Source of the DNA: an uncultured Prevotellaceae bacterium
Lineage (GTDB): Bacteria > Bacteroidota > Bacteroidia > Bacteroidales > Bacteroidaceae
Assembly: GCA_902778535.1 (NCBI GenBank)
Contig: CACYYG010000034.1
Span: forward strand, 17,332 to 81,331
Direction: 5' to 3'
Length of the DNA stretch: 64,000 nucleotides
Part shown: positions 16,158 through 24,164 of the stretch, piece by piece
Position numbering within the stretch: the stretch's first letter is position 1
Layout of the letters: each line of letters starts with the position of its first letter
Translations under genes and position numbers: made by a program
The notes under the pieces: generated by a model
Seen by the model: only the letters and a program-made list of their open reading frames with translations
Told to the model about the DNA's origin: nothing
Database searches by the model: none

Positions 16158-17573
16158 TTGAGCGTCCTTGGCATACTTTACTGGCTATCGCGAATCATCG
16201 CCATCGGAGCCATCATCCACGTCGTCCTTGACAACCGTCAGCCGGCGAAGACGATGGCATGGGCGCTCGTCATCTATTTCCTGCCCATCTTCGGCGTCAT
16301 AGCCTACATCTTCTTTGGTGTCAACCGGCGCAAGGAGCGCTTCATCAGCCGTCGTTCAATGGACATGCTGACAAAGCGCTCGATGCTGGAGTTTGTGGAG
16401 CAGCGCCATACCGAGCTGCCTGCGACCTACGAGAGCACCATCAACCTCTTCTCGCGCCAGAGCTACTCCATGCCGTTCATCAATCAGCGCACCGACATCC
16501 TGACCAGCGGCTACGAGTTCTTCCCCATGTTGCTCCACGACATTGCCGCCGCCAAGAGCCACATTCACATCGACATGTATATCTTCGAGGCCGACGCCCT
16601 CGGACTGCTCATCAGCGACGCACTCATAGCCAAGGCACGCCAGGGTGTGGAGGTGCGCATCATCTATGACGACGTGGGCTGTTGGAAGGTGAAGAAGCGC
16701 TTCTGGGAACGCATTCGCGACGAAGGCATCGACCTTGAGCCCTTCCTGCGCGTCCGCTTTCCCCGCTTCACCAGCCGTGTCAACTACCGCAACCATCGCA
16801 AGATTATCGTCATCGACGGCAATGTCGGCTACATAGGAGGCATGAACATCGCCCTGCGATATGTCAAGGGCAAGGGAAAGCAGGACTCATGGCGCGATAC
16901 GATGCTGCGCATAGTGGGCGGCGCCGTGAACGGACTGCAGCAGACATTCCTTCTTGACTGGTACTTCGTAGACCGCACATTGCTCTCCGACCGCAAATAC
17001 TATACGAAGCCGACCAGCGAGGGCGCACTCATGCAGACGGTGACCAGCGGCCCCGTGGGCAAGTATCCCGAGATTATGCAGGGCTATCTGAGCATCATCA
17101 TGTCGGCACGCCGCTACATCTATTTCGAAACGCCCTACTTCCTGCCGCCCGATGCGGTGCTGCTGGCCATGAAGACGGCCGCTGCCTCGGGTGTTGACGT
17201 GCGGCTCTTGGTGCCCCGTGACAACGACGCCTACCTGGTCGACTGGGCCAGTCGCAGTTTCCTGCGTGAGGTCAGTGAGGCAGGCATCAGGGTGAGTCTC
17301 TACGAAGGAGCGTTCCTGCACTCGAAACTGATGGTTTGTGACGATGCCGTCAGCACGTGCGGCTCCACGAACTTAGACTTCCGTTCCTTTGACAACAATT
17401 TCGAGGCCAACATTTTCATTTACGATGAAGACCTGGCACGCCAAATGTGCGCCGTCTTCCTCGAAGACGAGAAACATGCCGTGCCTCTCACATCATTGCC
17501 CGACCGTGTTTCCCCGTCTTTCCTCCAGCGCGTCTGGGACTCCCTCATGCGTCTGTTCTCGCCCCTGCTGTAA
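16158..17573 (+). CDS. cls: Cardiolipin synthase (phospholipase D superfamily)
   Basis: This membrane enzyme condenses two phosphatidylglycerols into cardiolipin. Two N-terminal hydrophobic segments (residues ~1-20 and ~30-50) are followed by two HKD motifs: HRKIIVIDGNVGYIGGMN at about residue 213 and HSKLMVCDDAVSTCGSTN at about 390. Length (471) is typical. The start is probably the TTG at 16158, because a stop codon lies four codons upstream and the next ATG would delete the first helix. It follows queE by 19 bp and may be read from the same transcript; function is unrelated. Confidence 0.92.
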   Translation: MSVLGILYWLSRIIAIGAIIHVVLDNRQPAKTMAWALVIYFLPIFGVIAYIFFGVNRRKERFISRRSMDMLTKRSMLEFVEQRHTELPATYESTINLFSRQSYSMPFINQRTDILTSGYEFFPMLLHDIAAAKSHIHIDMYIFEADALGLLISDALIAKARQGVEVRIIYDDVGCWKVKKRFWERIRDEGIDLEPFLRVRFPRFTSRVNYRNHRKIIVIDGNVGYIGGMNIALRYVKGKGKQDSWRDTMLRIVGGAVNGLQQTFLLDWYFVDRTLLSDRKYYTKPTSEGALMQTVTSGPVGKYPEIMQGYLSIIMSARRYIYFETPYFLPPDAVLLAMKTAAASGVDVRLLVPRDNDAYLVDWASRSFLREVSEAGIRVSLYEGAFLHSKLMVCDDAVSTCGSTNLDFRSFDNNFEANIFIYDEDLARQMCAVFLEDEKHAVPLTSLPDRVSPSFLQRVWDSLMRLFSPLL

Positions 17574-17645
17574 CCAGCCGCGGGCAATTCTCAAATTTTA
17601 CTGACCAAAAATCAAATAATGCGGGTTATAGAGCGGATTTTGGAA

Positions 17646-17653
17646 TATCTTTG
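17646..17653 (+). promoter_or_regulatory. -7 box of the rhaD promoter
   Basis: TATCTTTG lies 32 bp before the rhaD ATG. No clear -33 element is seen at the expected distance. Confidence 0.6.
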
Positions 17654-17685
17654 CACCATCTAAGAAGAAAAACCCAACAATCAAA

Positions 17686-18495
17686 ATGAAAAGTATCCTT
17701 GAAGGAAGGCCCGCACTACAGGCTGAGATAGACAAGACAGCCGAAGTGGCCGGCTACCTGTGGCAGAACGGATGGGCTGAGCGCAACGGCGGTAACATCA
17801 CAGTGAACATCACTGAATATGCAGATGACGACATCAAGGCCATGCCCGCCATCAGCGACGTGAAGCAGATAGGCATCACCCTGCCTGCCCTGAAAGGCTG
17901 CTACTTCTATTGCAAGGGAACGGGTAAGCGCATGCGCGACCTGGCCCGCCGACCCATGCAGAACGGCAGCATCATACGCATCCTCGACGACTGCGCCTCG
18001 TATGTCATCATTGCCGACGAAGCCGTCATGCCTACGAGCGAGCTGCCCAGCCACCTCATCGTGCACGCCAAGCAGATAGAGAAGGGCACTGGCTACAAAG
18101 CCACCGTACACACCCATCCCATCGAGCTGGTGGCCATGAGCCACAAGCGCGAGTTCCTGGGCAAGGACGTGCTGACACGCATCCTGTGGTCGATGATTCC
18201 CGAAACGAAGGCTTTCTGCCCCTTAGGCTTAGGCATCGTACCCTACACCCTGCCGGGCAGCAACGAACTGGCCGAGGCCACGCTGAAGGAGCTGGAAGAC
18301 TACGACGTGGTGATGTGGGAGAAGCATGGCGTCTTTGCCAAAGGCACCGACGTGATGGATGCCTTCGACCAGATTGACGTACTCTCGAAGAGCGCCAAGA
18401 TCTACATCGATGCCAAGTGCATGGGCTTCGAGCCTGAGGGCATGAGCGACGAGCAGATGGCCGATATGACACGTGCCTTCAACCTGCCCCGATAA
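17686..18495 (+). CDS. rhaD: Rhamnulose-1-phosphate aldolase
   Basis: This class II (zinc) aldolase cleaves L-rhamnulose 1-phosphate to dihydroxyacetone phosphate and lactaldehyde in rhamnose breakdown. Recognisable parts are the N-terminal GWAERNGGNITVN, the HTHP zinc ligands (TVHTHPIELVAMSH) and the C-terminal WEKHGVFAKG. Length is 269, as expected. It stands alone between its own promoter and terminator rather than beside rhaB or rhaA. Rhamnose supply is suggested by the GH78 rhamnosidase and the rhamnogalacturonan esterase elsewhere in this window. A fuculose-phosphate aldolase is the main alternative but is usually shorter. Confidence 0.88.
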   Translation: MKSILEGRPALQAEIDKTAEVAGYLWQNGWAERNGGNITVNITEYADDDIKAMPAISDVKQIGITLPALKGCYFYCKGTGKRMRDLARRPMQNGSIIRILDDCASYVIIADEAVMPTSELPSHLIVHAKQIEKGTGYKATVHTHPIELVAMSHKREFLGKDVLTRILWSMIPETKAFCPLGLGIVPYTLPGSNELAEATLKELEDYDVVMWEKHGVFAKGTDVMDAFDQIDVLSKSAKIYIDAKCMGFEPEGMSDEQMADMTRAFNLPR

Positions 18496-18540
18496 TTGAA
18501 AAAAACAACTACTGACTACATATATATCTTAAAAAATGGT

Positions 18541-18577
18541 AAGGCTCCCGGTGCTGTGAAGCAATGGGGGCCTTTTT
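18541..18577 (+). terminator. Intrinsic terminator of rhaD
   Basis: A 9-bp stem (AAGGCTCCC with GGGGGCCTT, one G-T pair) is followed by TTTTT, 46 bp after the rhaD stop. Confidence 0.75.
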
Positions 18578-18617
18578 AACCCAAACCGGTCATTAGCATT
18601 GATAACTTGGGACGATT

Positions 18618-18710
18618 CGGAGGTACGGGGGTGCGGTGGTGCGAGAATTAACCTTATGCTGAAAGCAGGCGTGCAAGCTATCCCCGTACCCTCGTACCCC
18701 CGTACCCCCG
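18618..18710 (+). repeat. Inverted arms of a 9-bp GGGGGTACG-type repeat with no gene between them
   Basis: A left arm (18618-18645) of GGAGGTACG/GGGGTGCGG units faces a right arm (18682-18710) of three inverse units (CGTACCCCC type) across about 36 nt. It lies between the rhaD terminator and nudC. Confidence 0.75.
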
Positions 18711-18732
18711 ATTACTAAAATAAGGAATCAAG

Positions 18733-19503
18733 ATGAAAAGATATTATTTCGTGTTTTGCAAGGACAGCCTGCTGTTGGAGGAAAAGGCCGACGGCACGTA
18801 CACTGTGCCCTGCTGTGAGGAGCCGCCAACCGAAGTGAAACCCTGGACGACGATTCTCAGCGTCACGCCCATGGACGACGGCACAGAGGTAAAGACCTAC
18901 GCCATCGACTCCGTTCCCGCTCCGTCCGCCACCTTTGTCCCCCTGCGCCAGAGCTACTACAAGCTGCCGCTGCCGCTCTATCTGAAGGCTGGCAAATGCG
19001 CCGAGCTGCTCTACTGGGACCACAACACACAGTTCTGCGGCGTCTGCGGCGCACCGATGAAGCTGCACACAGCCATCTCAAAACGCTGCGAGAACTGCGG
19101 CAAGGAAATATGGCCGCAAGTGGCACCTGCCATTATCGTGCGCATCACACGTGGCACCGACGAGGTTCTGATGGCTCGCGCCCGCAATTTCCGCGGCGAC
19201 TTCTACGGTCTCATCGCAGGCTTCGTTGAGACTGGCGAGACGCTGGAGGAGGCCGTCGTGCGCGAAGTTCGTGAGGAGACAGGGCTGGAGGTGAGCAACA
19301 TACGCTACTTCGACTCGCAGCCCTGGCCCTACCCCAGCGGGCTGATGGTGGGCTTCACGGCTGACTATGCCGGCGGACAGATTCACATCCAGCATGAAGA
19401 ATTGCAGAATGTGGCATGGTTCCATCGCGACCACCTGCCCAAGCTGCCCGAGAAACTGTCTATTGCCCGTCGCCTCATCGACGACTGGCTGGGAGAACAT
19501 TAA
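18733..19503 (+). CDS. nudC: NAD+ diphosphatase (Nudix hydrolase, NudC type)
   Basis: NudC hydrolyses NAD(H) to NMN(H) and AMP and, in known cases, removes NAD caps from RNA. A degenerate N-terminal domain is followed by a four-Cys zinc ribbon (FCGVCGAPM … RCENCG, residues ~97-120) and the Nudix box GFVETGETLEEAVVREVREE (~162-181), then the NudC-specific QPWPYPSGLM motif. Length 256 is normal. It is followed by prmC after 6 bp. Capped-RNA activity is known of the family only. Confidence 0.93.
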   Translation: MKRYYFVFCKDSLLLEEKADGTYTVPCCEEPPTEVKPWTTILSVTPMDDGTEVKTYAIDSVPAPSATFVPLRQSYYKLPLPLYLKAGKCAELLYWDHNTQFCGVCGAPMKLHTAISKRCENCGKEIWPQVAPAIIVRITRGTDEVLMARARNFRGDFYGLIAGFVETGETLEEAVVREVREETGLEVSNIRYFDSQPWPYPSGLMVGFTADYAGGQIHIQHEELQNVAWFHRDHLPKLPEKLSIARRLIDDWLGEH

Positions 19504-19509
19504 GAGAAT

Positions 19510-20361
19510 ATGACGTTCCGTGAGTTTTGGCAACCGCTGACAAGCATCTATCCAGAGGATGAAGCACGCTGGATAGGCCGCTTCGTGTTTGAGATGAGGT
19601 ACGGTCTGTCACAGGCTGACCTGTTGATGGGACGTGAAGAGCATATTGACGGCGAGGAGCTGCGCCTATTGCAGCAACGCCTGCTGGCTGGCGTTCCCGT
19701 GCAGTATGTCATCGGCAAGACGCAGTTCTATGGGCGTTGCTTCTACGTCGAACCCAGCGTGCTCATCCCACGGCCTGAGACGGAGGAGCTGTGCCGCCAC
19801 ATACTGGCTCGCACTCCCTACACATGGAATGGCGACATTCTAGACATCGGCACGGGCAGCGGCTGCATCGCCGTCACGCTGGCTGCAGAGCTGCAATTTG
19901 CCTCAGTCACCGCATGGGACATCTCGCCGGAGGCTTTGGTCATAGCAGCCAGGAACGCCAGATGCAATGGCGTGCTAACGGGGCAAAGGATACATGACAG
20001 GAATGACGTCGTGTTTCAGTTGCGCGACGCCCTCAACCCGCCCGGTGCCTTAGCACGTTGGGACATCATCGTCAGCAATCCGCCTTACATCTGCGAGCAG
20101 GAGAAGCAGGCAATGGAGCGCAATGTACTCGACTTCGAGCCCTCGCTGGCACTTTTCGTGCCCGACGACGACCCGCTGCGCTTCTACCGCGCCATCGGCC
20201 GGTACGCCACGAAGGCTCTGCGCCCCGGCGGCCGCCTCTTCTTCGAAATCAACCCCCTCTACGCCCGTCCTCTCGTCGACATGCTCCGCACTCTGGGCTT
20301 TGCCGATGTCAGCATCCATCAGGACGACAACGGGAAAGACAGATTCATCGTGGCAGGATAA
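19510..20361 (+). CDS. prmC: Peptide chain release factor N5-glutamine methyltransferase
   Basis: PrmC (HemK) methylates the Gln of the GGQ motif in release factors RF1/RF2. The SAM-binding motif DIGTGSGCIAVTLA (~residue 115) and catalytic NPPY (SNPPYICEQE, ~195) are present, plus the N-terminal helical domain with PVQYVIGKTQFYG. Length 283 is typical. It follows nudC by 6 bp. Immediately after its stop the inverted repeat of the ATPase cassette begins, so the prmC-recX-comF run of housekeeping genes was probably continuous before that insertion. Confidence 0.95.
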   Translation: MTFREFWQPLTSIYPEDEARWIGRFVFEMRYGLSQADLLMGREEHIDGEELRLLQQRLLAGVPVQYVIGKTQFYGRCFYVEPSVLIPRPETEELCRHILARTPYTWNGDILDIGTGSGCIAVTLAAELQFASVTAWDISPEALVIAARNARCNGVLTGQRIHDRNDVVFQLRDALNPPGALARWDIIVSNPPYICEQEKQAMERNVLDFEPSLALFVPDDDPLRFYRAIGRYATKALRPGGRLFFEINPLYARPLVDMLRTLGFADVSIHQDDNGKDRFIVAG

Positions 20362-20368
20362 AATATTT

Positions 20369-20519
20369 ACTCAACTTCCGCAAGCTTGCTTGCTTCAGTT
20401 TCTGAGGTGAGAGGTGAGAAGTGAGAGGTGAGAGAAATGCTGGCAAGCCCAGAGCAGAAGTATAAAAAGGAAGCGGAAGAGGTATTCTCTCACCTCTCAC
20501 CACTCACCTCTGAACTCCG
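20369..20519. repeat. Left arm of long inverted repeat bounding the DUF4143 ATPase cassette
   Basis: This 151-bp arm is the exact inverse complement of 22571-22694 apart from a 27-bp insertion (four GGTGAGA-type 7-mers) after TTTCTGA. It contains an internal hairpin of GGTGAGAGG / CCTCTCACC repeats, and its inner part encodes the last residues of the ATPase on the minus strand. Confidence 0.95.
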
Positions 20520-21848
20520 CAGAACTGGAAGCAACGTTGTTTCACCATCCTTTTTGTAGTCCTTGGTATATACAAGATACCGGTTGTTGATGCGCTCTGA
20601 GAACTTCTTGCAGAACTCGTCAAGCGACTTGTGGGTTTTGTAGCCAGACGACTTGACTTCCAAAGGCCACAGTTTGGCACCTCGTGAAAGCAGGAAATCC
20701 ACCTCATAGTTGTGGTTGGATGTTTCCGATGGCCAGGTGTAGTAAAACAGTTTGTTACCCGTTGCCGTGAGTATCTGCGCCACGACGTTTTCGTAAACAT
20801 AGCCAAGATTGACAGAAAGCTTGTCGCTAAGCAGTTTCTGATAGATGACATTCTCCGTAATATCTTTATCCCAGAAAGCAAGAGTTACGAAAAGTCCTGT
20901 GTCACCGACGTACATCTTATATTGGTTGTAATCTGTATGCATGGGCATACCCACTTGAGGGTCGTTGGCATGATGTGCGAAATTGACAGTGAGGCTGTCC
21001 TCCAAATCTCTTAATAGTTCATCCATCGTATCCTTGTCCTCACTTCGGCCAAGTACACTTGTGACTTGATAGCGTGAGGCATTCTTAGACAACTCTGAAG
21101 GTATTCCGCTAAACAAGCGTGAAGCCTTTCCCGACGGGTCTATCTTGAGGAAATCATCAAAGTATAGCTCTATTATCTCTCTCTTCACCGAATCAACGAG
21201 ACTAAGATTATTGGTGTCCAGGTACTCACTGACGGCCTGGGGCATCCCACCGACAAGCATATAGAGACGGAAATCACGCATGACTTTACGGAAGGACTGC
21301 TGTAGTGGAAGCACTTTCTCAAAGAATTCATGCAGCAAAGGGACGGTAGCAGTGTCACCCATAGCCCAACGGAACTCCTCGTAGTCCATAGGATACATGG
21401 TAAGCCGTGTTTCCTCACTGGGAATGACAATACCTTGGGTGTTTTTCTTGACGGAAAGCAGCGAACCCGTTTCGATGTAATCATATCGATGGTCTTTCAC
21501 CAAATACTTGATGGCCTGCCGTGCAGCCGGACATTTCTGTATTTCGTCAAAGATGATGACGGAATGGCGCTCTATCAGCCTTACATTATAGATGAACTGG
21601 AGTTGCGTGAAGAAATAGTTGCGGTCTGAGATATGTTCCACAGCCTCCCATAGTTCATCGGGCGCATCGGCGAAATCTACTACTATATAACTCTCGTACT
21701 CGTTGCGTGCAAACTCCTCTGCGATGGTTGACTTACCCACTCGCCTTGCTCCTTTGATGAGCAGGGCTGTCTTGCCGTCGCGCTCCTGTTTCCATTTGAG
21801 CATTGACTCGTAGATTTTACGCTTGAAAATCCTCATTCCCGATTCCAT
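20490..21848 (-). CDS. AAA-family ATPase with DUF4143 domain
   Basis: This is a 452-residue P-loop ATPase of the ATP-binding + DUF4143 type, common and mobile in Bacteroidetes, with no agreed function. Walker A is GARRVGKST (~residue 37), Walker B with sensor context IIFDEIQKCP (~105). The C-terminal DUF4143 part contains the PDDEXK-like stretch EVDFLLSRGAKLWPLEVKSS, a typical feature. The last nine residues (SSEVSGER and before) are read from the flanking inverted repeat, so the element's arm supplies the gene's 3' end. The whole cassette is less GC-rich than its surroundings and separates prmC from recX. Two ATGs (21848 and 21836) are possible starts. Toxin-antitoxin-like or defence roles have been suggested for relatives but are unproven. 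Confidence 0.88.
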   Translation of the reverse strand: MESGMRIFKRKIYESMLKWKQERDGKTALLIKGARRVGKSTIAEEFARNEYESYIVVDFADAPDELWEAVEHISDRNYFFTQLQFIYNVRLIERHSVIIFDEIQKCPAARQAIKYLVKDHRYDYIETGSLLSVKKNTQGIVIPSEETRLTMYPMDYEEFRWAMGDTATVPLLHEFFEKVLPLQQSFRKVMRDFRLYMLVGGMPQAVSEYLDTNNLSLVDSVKREIIELYFDDFLKIDPSGKASRLFSGIPSELSKNASRYQVTSVLGRSEDKDTMDELLRDLEDSLTVNFAHHANDPQVGMPMHTDYNQYKMYVGDTGLFVTLAFWDKDITENVIYQKLLSDKLSVNLGYVYENVVAQILTATGNKLFYYTWPSETSNHNYEVDFLLSRGAKLWPLEVKSSGYKTHKSLDEFCKKFSERINNRYLVYTKDYKKDGETTLLPVLRSSEVSGER

Positions 21849-21879
21849 ACTTTGTTCAGATGATGCTGTAATAATGATG

Positions 21880-21911
21880 CAAAAATAAGGCTTTTTGTCG
21901 GAATCCCCAAA
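21880..21911 (-). promoter_or_regulatory. Promoter of the DUF4143 ATPase gene
   Basis: On the minus strand TATTTTTG (21880-21887) has TTTG (21908-21911) 20 bp upstream. The TTTG is part of the first copy of a 33-bp repeat, so repeat-binding would affect the promoter. Confidence 0.7.
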
Positions 21912-22007
21912 TTTATTTCCAAGAAAATGTATGGAATCCCCAAATTTTTTCCCGAGAATATGTATGGAATCCCCAAATGTTTACACCAAACCACATTTTG
22001 GGATCCC
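21900..22007. repeat. 33-bp direct repeats (GGAATCCCCAAAT cores) upstream of the ATPase gene
   Basis: Cores start at 21900, 21933 and 21966, exactly 33 bp apart, with similar intervening sequence (…GAAAATGTAT / …GAATATGTAT). An approximate inverted fourth copy (ATTTTGGGATCCC) is at 21995-22007. Their position over and behind the promoter suggests an operator. Confidence 0.8.
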
Positions 22008-22300
22008 TGCAGAACTTATGTTTCATTCATCGCAATTCTTCATTATTTCTGTCTTTTGTTTGCAAAAGAACAATTTTTATTTGTAACATTTTTCCGAGCC
22101 CACAATATTAAAAAATGTAGATTTAGTGGACAAAATGAACTCTCCATTAACACTGAGAATCGCTTAAAATTCATGAAACGCTCATTTTGACGGAAATTTG
22201 GCGAAATGAGGTGTTTTTGCAAAAGCGTTGACTATCAGCGCGTTGCGACTTGCCACCCGCTCATGGGGAAAAGCCCTTTTTCAAAAAGGTATATCCCCAT

Positions 22301-22326
22301 GAAAAAATCTATCGATAGATTTTTTC
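22301..22326. repeat. 26-bp palindrome centred on ATCGAT, copy 1
   Basis: A perfect palindrome of form GAAAAAATCT…AGATTTTTTC with core TCTATCGATAGA. It is preceded by CCCCAT and followed 7 bp later by TCATGTTTTT; the second copy at 34536-34561 has the same trailing motif at the same distance. Confidence 0.85.
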
Positions 22327-22570
22327 ACGGGGGTCATGTTTTTGAACAAAACGATGATGCTCCAGAGTGAAAACTGGACCTCTTAGAGAACGAAAAGTTG
22401 CACAAAACATATACGGGTGTGCTATTTTTCGGCCTTCCGACTCCTCACCACGCTCTCCGAACCGTTAAAGAGTCTTTACTTCCGCTCTAGATTCACCTTT
22501 TTTTCGTGCAAAATTTTAGTTCCGACTTTTGATACTCTGCACAGCATTTCACTTTACCATTTATAACATT

Positions 22571-22694
22571 CGGAGTTCAGAGGTGAGTGGTGAGAGGTGA
22601 GAGAATACCTCTTCCGCTTCCTTTTTATACTTCTGCTCTGGGCTTGCCAGCATTTCTTCAGAAACTGAAGCAAGCAAGCTTGCGGAAGTTGAGT
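22571..22694. repeat. Right arm of the ATPase cassette inverted repeat
   Basis: This 124-bp arm is identical (inverse complement) to 20369-20519 without its 27-bp insertion. Read on the minus strand it opens with ATG and encodes 30 residues (MLASPEQKYKKEAEEVFSH…); the left arm encodes the same peptide start on the plus strand. Confidence 0.95.
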
Positions 22695-22791
22695 TACTTA
22701 AAACATCTCGCAGAACCTCAAAAAAATGCAGGAAAAAGTGTTTTGACGGAAAAAAGCGGGGAGAAGCGTGCTGCAAGTCGGGAAAAATGTG

Positions 22792-22799
22792 TATTTTTG
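22792..22799 (+). promoter_or_regulatory. -7 box of the recX promoter
   Basis: TATTTTTG lies 15 bp before the first recX ATG. No good -33 element is seen. Confidence 0.55.
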
Positions 22800-22814
22800 C
22801 GGCAAAATGTACTG

Positions 22815-23306
22815 ATGATGGAGAAGAAGCAGGCAATGACAGGTCAGCAGGCGTATGTGAAGCTGACGGCGCTATGCGCCCGCAGCGAGCACTGCCAGCA
22901 TGATATGCTGGAGAAGATGCGGCAGTGGGGCGTGAGCGAGGAGGAGCAGGCCGAGGTGATGCAGCGCCTTGTAGGCGAGCGCTATGTCGACGATGGCCGT
23001 TTCGCCCGTGCCTTCGTCCTCGACAAAGTGCGCTACAACAAATGGGGACGACGCAAGGTGGAGCAGGCGCTGTGGATGAAGCATATCGACAAGGCCGTCG
23101 CCACTGAAGCGCTCGACGCCGTCGATGACAGCGAGTACCTCGACATCCTCCGCCCCCTGCTGAAGCAGAAGCGCAAGAGCACGAAGGCTCAGAGCGAATA
23201 CGAACTGAACAGGAAGCTCGTCAGGTTTGCCATCAGCCGCGGCTTCACGATGGACATCATCAAGCAGTGCATTGACGCAGCCGATGAGGACGAGTTTCTG
23301 GACTAA
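22815..23306 (+). CDS. recX: Regulatory protein RecX
   Basis: RecX modulates RecA filaments. The three-helix repeats typical of RecX are visible: AYVKLTALCARSEHCQHDMLEKMRQWGVS, then VMQRLVGERYVDDGRFARAFVLDK (signature RYVDDGRFA), then KWGRRKVEQALWMKHID. Length is about 163 residues. Of the tandem ATGs at 22815 and 22818 either may start it; an in-frame extension upstream runs into the inverted repeat and promoter and is not coding. It overlaps comF by 23 bp. Confidence 0.9.
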   Translation: MMEKKQAMTGQQAYVKLTALCARSEHCQHDMLEKMRQWGVSEEEQAEVMQRLVGERYVDDGRFARAFVLDKVRYNKWGRRKVEQALWMKHIDKAVATEALDAVDDSEYLDILRPLLKQKRKSTKAQSEYELNRKLVRFAISRGFTMDIIKQCIDAADEDEFLD

Positions 23307-23982
23307 GCTCCTCGATGTCATATCGCCACGCTCCTGCGGCGTCTGCGGCCGGCGGCTGTCGGCCAACGAGCGGGCGCTATGCGGTGTCTGCCATCTGCAC
23401 CTGCCGCTGACGCATTATGAGCAAAAGCCTTTCGACAATCCCTTGGCGCGCCTCTTCTGGGGACAGTTTCCCATTGAGCGCGCCGCTGCACTGTTCTTCT
23501 ACGAGCCGCAGGCACCCGTCAGCCGCCTCATCTATGACATGAAGTATCACCACATGCCCGAATTGGCACGTGACATGAGCATCGTTGCTGCCCGGCATTT
23601 TACCGCCGCCGGCTTCTTCAACGGCATCGACGCACTCGTGCCCATGCCCATCACGTGGCGCCGGCAATGGCACAGGGGCTACAACCAAAGCTATGAGATG
23701 GCACAAGGCATCAGCGAGGTAACAGGTCTCCCTATATATAATGATGTGGTGAAGCGCGTCAGCTTCAAGCAGAGCCAGACACGCCAGCATGCCTGGGAGC
23801 GACTGCGCAACGTCGACGATGCCTTCCGCCTCGTCCGTCCTGAAAAGATCGGCGGCAAGCATCTCCTTCTCATCGACGACATCGTCACCACCGGCGCCAC
23901 CGTCACCGCCTGTGCCCGTGAGCTGGCCAAGGCGCCTGACGTCAGCATCAGCATCATCTCCTTAGGGCTCACGAAGACGTAG
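23284..23982 (+). CDS. comF: ComF family protein (phosphoribosyltransferase fold)
   Basis: ComF proteins have a zinc-finger N-terminus and a type I phosphoribosyltransferase domain and assist DNA uptake or processing in competent bacteria; the precise reaction is unknown. Seen here are CGVCGR…CGVCH (residues ~17-37), the motif HRGYNQSYEMA, RQHAWERLRNV and the PRPP-binding LLIDDIVTTGAT near the C-terminus. The start MRTSFWTKLLDVISPRSC at 23284 overlaps the recX end; the longer frame from 23227 reads through recX in another phase. Length is about 232. Confidence 0.92.
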   Translation: MRTSFWTKLLDVISPRSCGVCGRRLSANERALCGVCHLHLPLTHYEQKPFDNPLARLFWGQFPIERAAALFFYEPQAPVSRLIYDMKYHHMPELARDMSIVAARHFTAAGFFNGIDALVPMPITWRRQWHRGYNQSYEMAQGISEVTGLPIYNDVVKRVSFKQSQTRQHAWERLRNVDDAFRLVRPEKIGGKHLLLIDDIVTTGATVTACARELAKAPDVSISIISLGLTKT

Positions 23983-24052
23983 CGCCGGCCGATGATTGTC
24001 AGCAGAATTACATTTTTTTACGATTACAGCGCCTTAAATAAAAAATAATGTG

Positions 24053-24060
24053 TAACTTTG
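24053..24060 (+). promoter_or_regulatory. -7 box of the micro-ORF/DUF3822/rsmD unit
   Basis: TAACTTTG ends 8 bp before the ATG of the 31-residue ORF, leaving room for only a very short leader. Confidence 0.65.
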
Positions 24061-24068
24061 CAGTTGTT

Positions 24069-24164
24069 ATGCAACGGAGCGAGATAATAATCAGTGTCGT
24101 GCTGTTGCTGCTGGCGGTGGTGCTGGCGGTGATGTGCGTGCGCAGTGTAATAGAAAATGCCTGA
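24069..24164 (+). CDS. 31-residue single-helix membrane micro-protein
   Basis: A short ORF begins 8 bp after a consensus -7 box and encodes MQRSEIIISVVLLLL followed by a Val/Ala/Leu-rich helix and VIENA. Its stop overlaps the DUF3822 start (ATG at 24157, TGA at 24162-24164), the usual sign of translational coupling. It is a plausible transmembrane peptide; alternatively it is only a leader that carries ribosomes to DUF3822. No family is recognised. Confidence 0.55.
   Translation: MQRSEIIISVVLLLLAVVLAVMCVRSVIENA

Larger units (their letters stand above)
21849..22814. other. Gene-free 966-bp region between ATPase and recX
   Basis: It contains the ATPase promoter and 33-bp repeats, the 26-bp ATCGAT palindrome (22301-22326), the right inverted arm (22571-22694) and the recX promoter. 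Open frames here are AT-rich and repeat-derived; I see no convincing gene. Confidence 0.75.

Noticed and set aside
20369-22694. Classical IS element
   Set aside because: No transposase and no target-site duplication at the arm ends; the only gene is an ATPase, so I describe it as a cassette, not an insertion sequence.
22561-22836. 91-codon minus-strand ORF over the right arm
   Set aside because: Its C-terminal third is the inverted repeat and the rest is antisense to the recX leader; kept only as a note on the arm peptide.
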